From NCBI RefSeq assembly GCF_016907655.1, contig NZ_JAFBCL010000001.1, positions 3,196,001 through 3,260,000 of the forward strand: DNA of 64,000 nt, read 5' to 3'. Position numbers and translations under genes: made by a program. Origin of the DNA: Saccharothrix algeriensis (GTDB taxonomy: Bacteria > Actinomycetota > Actinomycetes > Mycobacteriales > Pseudonocardiaceae). The notes below the pieces were generated by a model. It was not told where the DNA came from. It ran no database searches and saw only the letters and a program-made list of their open reading frames with translations. Position 1 is the stretch's first letter, and each line of letters begins with the position of its first letter. Shown here one piece after another: positions 58,220-64,000 of the stretch.

Positions 58220-59083
58220 CTACTTGAGCAGCCGCGACATCCGGCGGTCGGCGAGCGGCCGGCCGCCGGTCTGGCAGGTCGGGCAGTACTGGAGCGCCTT
58301 GTCCGCGAACGACACCTCGCGGACCGCGTCACCGCACACCGGGCACGGCAGGCCGGTGCGGCCGTGCACGCGCAGCCCCGACCGCTTCTCGCCCTTCAGC
58401 CGCGCCGCCGACTGGCCGACCGACCGCGCCACCGCGTCGGTCAGCACGCCGACCAGAGCCTCGTGCAGCCGGTCCAGCGCCTCGTCGGACAGCCTGCCGG
58501 CGGTCGCGTAGGGCGAGAGCCGGGCGGTGTGCAGGATCTCGTCGGAGTAGGCGTTCCCGATGCCCGCCACCAGGCCCTGGTCGGTCAGCGCCGTCTTTAG
58601 CCGCTCCGCGCGGCCCGCGAGCAGCCCGCCCAGCCGCTCCCGCGTCAGCGACAGCGCGTCCGGGCCCAGCCGGGCGATGCCCGGCACCTCGGCCGGGTCC
58701 GCGACGACCCACGCGGCGAGCCCCTTCCGGGTGCCCGCCTCGGTCAGGTCGAACCCCGGGCCCCCGCCGGGCGGGCCGAGGTGGACGCGCAGCGCCAGCG
58801 GGCCCCGGCCGGGCCTGGGCGGCGCGGCGGCGAGGGTGTCCGACCAGCGCAGCCAGCCCGCCCGCGCCAGGTGCACCACCAGGTGCAGCCCGTCGCAGTC
58901 CAGGTCCAGGTGCTTGCCGAACCGGGCGGCGGCCGTCACCGGGCGGCCCCGGAGGTCGGTCCACGGCGGTGTGAACGTCTTGAGGACCTGCGGCGACGCC
59001 ACGTCGACCCGGTGCACGACACGTCCGACGGCGTGCGCGCGCAGGTGGTCGACCAGCGCCTCGACTTCGGGTAGCTCCGGCAC
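58220..59083 (-). CDS. Fpg/Nei family DNA glycosylase
   Basis: A 287-residue base-excision repair enzyme starting VPELPEVEALV (catalytic Pro2, Glu3). It has LTDQGLVAGIGNAYSDEILH (helix-two-turn-helix) and a C-terminal zinc finger CPVC...CPTC with 16 residues between. It removes oxidised bases and cleaves the AP site. The extended loop sequence (GEKRSGLRVHGRTG) suggests an actinobacterial Nei/MutM variant, and the exact lesion preference is open. GTG 59083. It converges on lutC. Confidence 0.92.
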   Translation of the reverse strand: MPELPEVEALVDHLRAHAVGRVVHRVDVASPQVLKTFTPPWTDLRGRPVTAAARFGKHLDLDCDGLHLVVHLARAGWLRWSDTLAAAPPRPGRGPLALRVHLGPPGGGPGFDLTEAGTRKGLAAWVVADPAEVPGIARLGPDALSLTRERLGGLLAGRAERLKTALTDQGLVAGIGNAYSDEILHTARLSPYATAGRLSDEALDRLHEALVGVLTDAVARSVGQSAARLKGEKRSGLRVHGRTGLPCPVCGDAVREVSFADKALQYCPTCQTGGRPLADRRMSRLLK

Positions 59084-59178
59084 CGGACCAGTGTCACCCG
59101 CGGCGGCGAACCGGTCGACCTCCGCCACCGCGCGCGACCACCCGGGCGGCGCACCGCGAGCCGTCGACCGGCGCCGGT

Positions 59179-59613
59179 TCAGTCGACCGGCTGCAGCGGC
59201 CCGTCGAGGTCCGGCAGCGAGTACATCTCGATCTTGCGCGCCACGTTGGCCACCTCGTTGCGCACGGTCAGGAACCCGCGCACCGAGCCGACCCACCGCT
59301 CCGGCGGCAGCTCGTCGGTCTTTTTCGACTCCGCCGCGACCAGCCACGGCCGGCGCACCGCCCACCGCGCCGGGAAGAACAGGAACACCAGCACCAGGGC
59401 GATGATCAGCCAGCCGGGCACGACGACCTGCTCGGGCGTCCACGCCACCAGGATCACGGCCATCGCGATGACGATGGCGAGCATCAGCACGCCGGGGCCC
59501 TGCCCGCCGCTCACGTCGTGCTCGAAGTCGGCGTCGGCCGACGGGTTGCGCCACTCGATCTGGCTGCGCACCGTCCACATCCGGCCGTCCGCGCCGCGCA
59601 CCAGCCGCGTCAT
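59179..59613 (-). CDS. Two-helix membrane protein of unknown function
   Basis: A 144-residue protein: soluble head (MTRLVRGADGRMWTVRSQIE), two helices (LMLAIVIAMAVILVAW and VPGWLIIALVLVFLFFPARW), and a soluble tail (ERWVGSVRGFLTVRNEVANV) ending LPDLDGPLQPVD. TGAGGAG lies 7 nt before ATG 59613. The sequence is evenly non-repetitive, so it is a real gene; family not recognised. Confidence 0.75.
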   Translation of the reverse strand: MTRLVRGADGRMWTVRSQIEWRNPSADADFEHDVSGGQGPGVLMLAIVIAMAVILVAWTPEQVVVPGWLIIALVLVFLFFPARWAVRRPWLVAAESKKTDELPPERWVGSVRGFLTVRNEVANVARKIEMYSLPDLDGPLQPVD

Positions 59614-59711
59614 CACCGTCTCCTCAAGGCGTCGAGCGATCACTCCGCGCCTGCAACGCTACCGGCAAACCCCTGCGACCAGCGGGTGAACCCGCCGGTA
59701 GCGGGCGGTGA

Positions 59712-61031
59712 TCAGGCGGGGTCCATGCAGGGCGGCGTCGGCCGCAGCGTCACCGTGGTGGGCGTGATCGTCGGCGTCGGCGCGACCGTGGTGCTGACCA
59801 GGGCGGTGTGCGACGGGGAGGTCGTCGCGGTGGTGGTCGCCGACGGCTCCTCCGCCGGGTCCCGCAGCGCCCGGTAGTCACCGGTGCGCGGGACCCCCGC
59901 GAACGACGGCGCGGACGAAGACGCGGACGAAGACGGCACGGCGGGCGGGGTCGGGACGACGGTCCGAGGGGGCTGCGCGACCACCGGGGGCCGCGCGCCG
60001 GTGAGGTGCACGTGCTGCGCCGGGGGCGGGGTCGGCGACGTCTCGCTGGTCGCCGTGCCGGTCGCGGTCGGCTCGGTGGAGCGCAGCGCCAGCACGGTCC
60101 CGCCGCGCGGCGCGTTCGGGTCGGGCTGGATCAGCCCGGGGCCGGGCCCGCCGGTGAACGTCCCGGCCAGCACCCCGAACAGGCCCACGGCCGCGGCGGA
60201 CGCGGTGGCGGCGAACACCAGCTTCACCCGGCCGGACAGCCACGCGGCCTTGCCCAGCGCGGCCGGCGCGACCAGCGCGGTCGCGACCACCGGCACGGCG
60301 ATGCCCGCCGCGTGCGCCCGCAGCGTCGAGCAGACCTCGGCCAGCTCGGCGTGCAGGGAGTTGCAGGACGAGCAGGTCCGCAGGTGCTTGCGGATGCGGC
60401 GGTGCTCCGCGCCCTGCACGCCGCCCGCCGTGTAGGTGCCCAGCTTGGCCACCACGGAGCTGCACGCGCGCGGCCCGGCGTCCTCCGCCAGGTGCGCCTG
60501 GAGGTAGGCGGCCCGCAGGCCCTCGCGGGCGCGGCGGGCCAGCGCGGCCATCGCGTTCGGGCTCAGGCCGAAGCTCGGCGCGACGGCGGCGGGCCGCTCG
60601 CCCTCCACCTCCACCTGCCACAGCACGCTGCGCCAGCGCTCCGGCAGGCTGGTGAACGCCCGCGAGATCAGCGCGTGCTCGGGGCGCGAGGCCGTCACGT
60701 CGGGGAACGGCTCGACCCGGCGGGACAGCTCCTCGTCCTCCACCGGCACGTCGCGCCGCCGCCCGCTCCACTCCCACGCCACCCGGCGCGCGACGGTCAG
60801 CAGGTAGGTCCGCACGTGGTCGGTCGGGCCGGTGCCGCGGCGGATGGCCTGCAGGACGCGGAAGAAGGCTTCGGCGGTGAGGTCGTCGGCCTCGGCGTGC
60901 TCGCGCACGTGCCGCAGGGCGAACCTGCGGACGGCGTCCGCGTGGCGGGAGAACAGCTCCCCGAACGCCGAGTCGTCGCCGGACCTGACCCTGGCGAGCA
61001 GTTCCCGGTCGAAATCGGCATCTCCGGCCAT
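59712..61031 (-). CDS. ECF sigma factor fused to anti-sigma-like zinc domain and membrane helix
   Basis: A 439-residue protein: sigma region 2 (about 18-90), sigma region 4 (about 115-175; FTSLPERWRSVLWQVEVEGE, LSPNAMAALARRAREGLRA). A zinc anti-sigma-like motif H216xxxC220xxC223 follows (HLRTCSSC), then a helix (about 268-290) and a 150-residue Ser/Thr/Pro exported tail. Sigma and its inhibitor are normally separate; here they are one chain, so the sigma part would be membrane-tethered. ATG 61031 (MAGDADFDREL) is favoured over TTG 61073, which lacks a ribosome site. Confidence 0.87.
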   Translation of the reverse strand: MAGDADFDRELLARVRSGDDSAFGELFSRHADAVRRFALRHVREHAEADDLTAEAFFRVLQAIRRGTGPTDHVRTYLLTVARRVAWEWSGRRRDVPVEDEELSRRVEPFPDVTASRPEHALISRAFTSLPERWRSVLWQVEVEGERPAAVAPSFGLSPNAMAALARRAREGLRAAYLQAHLAEDAGPRACSSVVAKLGTYTAGGVQGAEHRRIRKHLRTCSSCNSLHAELAEVCSTLRAHAAGIAVPVVATALVAPAALGKAAWLSGRVKLVFAATASAAAVGLFGVLAGTFTGGPGPGLIQPDPNAPRGGTVLALRSTEPTATGTATSETSPTPPPAQHVHLTGARPPVVAQPPRTVVPTPPAVPSSSASSSAPSFAGVPRTGDYRALRDPAEEPSATTTATTSPSHTALVSTTVAPTPTITPTTVTLRPTPPCMDPA

Positions 61032-61280
61032 CCCGCCCGGCACCTCCCGCCCCGCCTCGTGGTCCGAGGTCAAGATGCCACAGCTGGATCGAACCGCCCC
61101 GAAGCGATAGCGACCCGATACCGAAGACCCTACGGACGGCGTGGGCCGTTCGGCGCAGCCGGGCGCGGTGCGCGCGGGGCCGGTCGCCGGCGCCGCCGGG
61201 TGACGGGGCGGTCACGGGAGGGCGTCGGCTGGTGGCGGTGGGCGCCCCGTTGGACCGTTCGACCGGTAGTGTCCTGGCAC

Positions 61281-61679
61281 GTGGGCGATTGGCGCACAAG
61301 GGCTTCCGCCCTCCTCCCCGAGCTCGGCGCGGTCCTCGAGCGCGAGTCGTGGTCGTGCCACGTCTTCCTGTCGGAGCTGTGGCAGCTCGCCCTGGAGGCG
61401 CACCGGGACGGCGCGGAGGAGGTGCTGCGGCGGGTGTACGGGTTCGCGCACTGGTGCTTCCGGCAGCCCGAGCAGTTCCTGTCCAACGCCTCCGTCGTGA
61501 GCTTCTACGAGCACGTGTTCGACGAGTGGGAGCTGCGCGACGCGGTGGCGCCGTGGCTGCCCGCCGAGGTCGTGGACCGGGTGCGCCCGCTGTGGGAGTG
61601 GCGGTGGCCGGCGGAGCGGTTGTCCGAGGTCGACCGGCTGTTGGCGGGATCACCACCCCCCGGTCGCAACGCGGTTTGA
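61281..61679 (+). CDS. Small helical protein (DUF7674-like)
   Basis: A 132-residue protein rich in Trp and Cys: LLPELGAVLERESWSCHVFL, LWQLALEAHRDGAEEVLRRV, YGFAHWCFRQPEQFLSNASV, EHVFDEWELRDAVAPWLPAE. The composition is clearly protein-like. It resembles a small family annotated DUF7674, from memory. TAGTGT lies 8 nt before the GTG. The tRNA-Gly gene follows 27 nt later. Confidence 0.72.
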   Translation: MGDWRTRASALLPELGAVLERESWSCHVFLSELWQLALEAHRDGAEEVLRRVYGFAHWCFRQPEQFLSNASVVSFYEHVFDEWELRDAVAPWLPAEVVDRVRPLWEWRWPAERLSEVDRLLAGSPPPGRNAV

Positions 61680-61706
61680 GGCATCGGCTATAGTTCTTCG
61701 TGTCAG

Positions 61707-61779
61707 GCGGATGTAGCGCAGTTGGTAGCGCATCACCTTGCCAAGGTGAGGGTCGCGAGTTCGAGTCTCGTCATCCGCT
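61707..61779 (+). tRNA. tRNA-Gly (GCC)
   Basis: A 73-nt cloverleaf. Acceptor GCGGATG (61707-61713) pairs with CATCCGC (61772-61778), T discriminator. Anticodon stem-loop ACCTTGCCAAGGT has anticodon GCC. T arm GCGAG-TTCGAGT-CTCGT is intact. No encoded CCA. Confidence 0.96.
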
Positions 61780-61788
61780 CGGTGAAGA

Positions 61789-61814
61789 GGCCCCGGTGCA
61801 CACCGGGGCCTTTT
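61789..61814 (+). terminator. Intrinsic terminator after tRNA-Gly
   Basis: GGCCCCGGTG and CACCGGGGCC form a perfect 10-bp stem around CA, followed by TTTT. It starts 9 nt after the tRNA. Confidence 0.85.
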
Positions 61815-61854
61815 CGCATGTCAGGGATCCCACGTCGACATGGAGATTTCGCAC

Positions 61855-62286
61855 ATGGCCACCACCCGCAAGGCGACCACGCACTGGGAAGGCAACCTCC
61901 TGGAGGGCAGCGGCACCGTGTCGCTGGAGTCGTCCGGCATCGGCACGTACGCGGTGTCCTGGCCCTCCCGCGCAGAGGAGGCGAACGGCAAGACCAGCCC
62001 CGAGGAGCTGATCGCGGCGGCGCACTCGTCCTGCTACTCGATGGCGCTGTCGCACGGCCTGGCCCAGGCGGGCAACCCGCCCCAGCAGGTCGACACCTCC
62101 GCCGAGGTGACCTTCCAGCCGGGCACCGGCATCACCGGCATCCACCTCACCGTGCGGGCCGTCGTGCCGGGCCTGGACGAGGCGGGCTTCGCCGAGGCCG
62201 CCGAGAACGCCAAGCGGAACTGCCCGGTCAGCCAGGCGCTGGCGGGCACGACCATCACCCTCACCGCCGAGCTCGCGGGCGCGTGA
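61855..62286 (+). CDS. OsmC family peroxiredoxin
   Basis: A 143-residue OsmC/Ohr protein with the two catalytic Cys in AAAHSSCYSMALSHGLA and AKRNCPVSQALAG, and GKTSPEELIAAAH as the signature before. It reduces organic hydroperoxides. ATG 61855 is preceded by GGAGA 8 nt upstream. Stands alone between two terminator hairpins. Confidence 0.93.
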   Translation: MATTRKATTHWEGNLLEGSGTVSLESSGIGTYAVSWPSRAEEANGKTSPEELIAAAHSSCYSMALSHGLAQAGNPPQQVDTSAEVTFQPGTGITGIHLTVRAVVPGLDEAGFAEAAENAKRNCPVSQALAGTTITLTAELAGA

Positions 62287-62292
62287 ACCCCG

Positions 62293-62333
62293 CGGGTGCC
62301 GGCCCGGCGGCGCGAGCGCCGGGCCGGCACCCG
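62293..62333 (+). terminator. Strong hairpin terminator after osmC-like gene
   Basis: A perfect 17-bp stem (62293-62309 with 62317-62333) and a 7-nt loop begin 7 nt after the stop. No T-run. Confidence 0.72.
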
Positions 62334-62479
62334 TGCCACGGCGGTCGCCGCGACCGCGAATCGGCGGCCTACCACGGCGGCGCGCACGACGACAACCACG
62401 ACGACTCGGCCATGTGGGCTCATTTTCCGCCGATTCACCTGCCGATGACTTACGCTGCGTGGTTTGGCAAGATCAAGCC

Positions 62480-63490
62480 GTGACGTTCAGCCAGGAGCCT
62501 GACCAGCCCCCGCAGAGCAAGTTCCAGCCGAGCAACGACGCACCCACCCTCCGCATCAAGCCCGCCGGGTCCCCGGTGATCGCCCCCGCGAGCGCGGCAC
62601 CGGCCGCGATCTCGGGAATCCTGACCACCGCGGCCATGCCGGTCCTCGCCGCGACCCCCGCCCTCTCCCCCGCCGCCACCGCGCTGAAGCCCGCACCCAT
62701 CTCCGGACCCATTTCCGCGCCCATCTCCGGCGTCCTCGCCACCGCCGCCCCCGCCACCGCGGCCAAGCGCACCACGGCGGGCGACGTCCGCACCGCCCCG
62801 GCGGCCACCGTCCCGGCCCAGGCCCAGGCGCCCGCCCCGGCGGCGCCGAAGACGCCCGCGGACACGTCACCGGCCACGCCCGCCACCCCGGCCGCCGCAC
62901 CGCCGACCACCGGCCGACCGGCCACCCTCGCGGCACCCGCGGACCCGGCGGCGCCCGCCACCCCCGCGGCACCCGCCGTCCCCGCGCCGTCCGCCACCCT
63001 CGCGCCGTCCGCCCTCCTCGCGGCGCCGGCGAGCCCGGCGGCGCCCACGTCCCTCACGGCGCCCACGTCCCTCACGGCGCCCACGGTCCTCACGGCGCCC
63101 ACGGTCCTCACGGCGCCCACGGTCCTCACGGCGCCCGCGCCCTTCGCGGCACCCGCGAACCCGGCCGCACCGACCGTCATCGCGGCACCGGCGAACCCCG
63201 CCACCGCCGCACCGGCGATCCAGGACGCGCTCTCCCCGGCGTCCACCGCGGACGAGGCGACCAGGCCGGCGTTCCCCCCGGCCCCCTTCCACCCCGCGCC
63301 GGCCCCGACGACGGCGGTTCAGCCCACCCCGGCCCCGGCCGCGCCGCTCCAGCCCACGCCGACTCCGGCAGCCGCACCGGCACCGGCGGAACCGACGGGC
63401 GCGCAGCCGACCCCGCCCCGGCAGAAGAGCCGGCTGCGCCGCATCGCGCGCAGGATCGTCGGCCCGACGATCCTGACCAAGAGGAACTGA
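62480..63490 (+). CDS. Ala/Pro-rich low-complexity protein with basic C-terminal helix
   Basis: A 336-residue protein. It begins VTFSQEPDQPPQSKFQPSND, runs through about 280 residues of Ala/Pro/Thr repeats (SAPISGVLATAAPATAAK; five copies of the hexad APTSLT/APTVLT), and ends in a non-repetitive basic helix RQKSRLRRIARRIVGPTILT. No signal peptide. The conserved-looking ends with a disordered middle resemble a tethering or nucleic-acid-binding protein. Function unknown. Confidence 0.6.
   Translation: MTFSQEPDQPPQSKFQPSNDAPTLRIKPAGSPVIAPASAAPAAISGILTTAAMPVLAATPALSPAATALKPAPISGPISAPISGVLATAAPATAAKRTTAGDVRTAPAATVPAQAQAPAPAAPKTPADTSPATPATPAAAPPTTGRPATLAAPADPAAPATPAAPAVPAPSATLAPSALLAAPASPAAPTSLTAPTSLTAPTVLTAPTVLTAPTVLTAPAPFAAPANPAAPTVIAAPANPATAAPAIQDALSPASTADEATRPAFPPAPFHPAPAPTTAVQPTPAPAAPLQPTPTPAAAPAPAEPTGAQPTPPRQKSRLRRIARRIVGPTILTKRN
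63041..63130. repeat. Five 18-bp tandem repeats
   Basis: Units GCGCCCACGTCCCTCACG (two copies) and GCGCCCACGGTCCTCACG (three copies) are exact within each type, indicating recent expansion inside the Ala/Pro-rich gene. Confidence 0.92.
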
Positions 63491-63492
63491 CA

Positions 63493-63516
63493 GGCGGCCC
63501 CGCGCCGGGGGCCGCC
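63493..63516. terminator. Hairpin between convergent genes
   Basis: GGCGGCCCC and GGGGCCGCC form a 9-bp stem with a 6-nt loop, 2 nt after the stop of the Ala/Pro-rich gene. Confidence 0.55.
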
Positions 63517-63570
63517 CCCGGTCGCAAGTCGTCCGCCCGCCGCGGCCACTGCGGGAAGTGACGGCGCCGG

Positions 63571-64000
63571 TCACTTCACGGTGAACAGGACCACGTCGCC
63601 CGTTTCGGTCCGGGTCAGCGGGTAGCCGGTGGTCGGGCGGGCGGTGGTGGAGGCCCACGGGGTGCCCGCCGCGGCGGACTTCACCACCACGAGGGCGCGG
63701 ATGCCGTGGCGGTCCAGCACGTCGATGCTGTGCGAGTCGGGGAAGCGCTTGGTCGCCTCGACCAGTTCCGCGTGGGCCGGGGGGAAGTTGCCGGAGTTGC
63801 CGTTCGCCAGCGTCGGCCACCCCCGCGTCGACCACAGCAGGTGGCGGAACTCGGCGGCCAGGTCCATCGGCACGACCACCATCGGCACGCGGACCTGCTC
63901 GAACACCTCCGCCAACCCCGGCGGCACGTCCGGCACGCGCGGGTGCGGTCGCACGGGCAGACCTTCGAGCAGGGTGAACGCCGCGGGCACGACCAGCGCC
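63571..64000 (-). CDS. C-terminal part of a predicted membrane glycosyltransferase-like protein (runs off right edge)
   Basis: The visible 143 codons encode a soluble end with PMDLAAEFRHLLWSTRGWPT, LANGNSGNFPPAHAELVEAT and FPDSHSIDVLDRHGIRALVV. The WST..W..(I/L)(V/A)NG.SG..PP pattern is one I associate with the periplasmic end of GT-C type actinobacterial membrane glycosyltransferases, but no membrane helix or DxD motif is inside the window. Start and upstream part are missing. Moderately sure it is a real gene, less sure of function. Confidence 0.6.
   Translation of the reverse strand, partial: ALVVPAAFTLLEGLPVRPHPRVPDVPPGLAEVFEQVRVPMVVVPMDLAAEFRHLLWSTRGWPTLANGNSGNFPPAHAELVEATKRFPDSHSIDVLDRHGIRALVVVKSAAAGTPWASTTARPTTGYPLTRTETGDVVLFTVK

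Overview
The window is about 74% GC by eye. It has frequent GTG and TTG starts, many 1-8 nt start/stop overlaps and actinobacterial gene families: septum-formation protein, DUF397 with an Scr1/DUF5753-type regulator, SigE-like ECF sigma factors, DUF5926, GPP34 and EACC1. This points to a chromosome segment of an actinomycete. The family mix and domain details suggest Pseudonocardiales (Actinosynnema, Saccharothrix or Lentzea type); that placement is inference, not a database result. No IS element, prophage, CRISPR array or rRNA was seen. There is one tRNA (Gly-GCC).

Layout. 0-4 kb: partial Pro-rich protein, septum-formation protein, minimal zinc protease, histidine phosphatase with pheA, macro-domain protein. 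4-13 kb: a DevS/DevR-like two-component pair, a fused cydDC and cydAB; the two cyd promoters share paired DevR-like boxes at identical spacing. 13-14 kb: a yybP-ykoY-type manganese riboswitch before a TMEM165/GDT1 transporter. 14-18 kb: homogentisate catabolism (IclR regulator, fahA, an unknown coupled gene, divergent hmgA). 18-26 kb: a tightly coupled operon of SWIM zinc finger, DUF5691, MoxR AAA+ ATPase, DUF5682 and VWA protein, interrupted twice by coupled low-complexity His/Arg/Pro-rich frames. 26-31 kb: two paralogous membrane proteins, an iron-boxed DUF2470 gene, CPBP protease, secreted hydrolase, GPP34.

31-33.5 kb holds the most striking locus: an EACC1 gene followed one base later by a caspase-fold protease fused to an almost complete but degenerate GroEL-like chaperonin. 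33.6-35.6 kb: arginine deiminase, then ferritin with three tandem IdeR-like boxes. 35.7-46 kb: two SigE-family sigma loci, each with a GCAAC-N17-CGTG promoter in front; DUF952, DUF5926, two glycerophosphodiesterases around a P450, an Scr1-type regulator with DUF397, and a repeat-rich secreted protein under the same type of promoter. 46-58 kb: rhodanese, two sodium/solute symporters with small membrane partners, a LytTR regulator and LytS-like kinase, SppA, about 1 kb of degenerate repeats, and the lutABC lactate-oxidation operon; together these look like a carboxylate uptake and use region. 58-64 kb: Fpg/Nei glycosylase, a sigma/anti-sigma fusion, tRNA-Gly, OsmC, an Ala/Pro repeat protein, and the C-terminus of a membrane protein running off the right edge.

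Two small clusters of DnaA-box-like sequences (near 4.15 and 37.87 kb) lie between genes. Many genes appear to be transcribed leaderless, with TANNNT 6-8 nt before the start codon.
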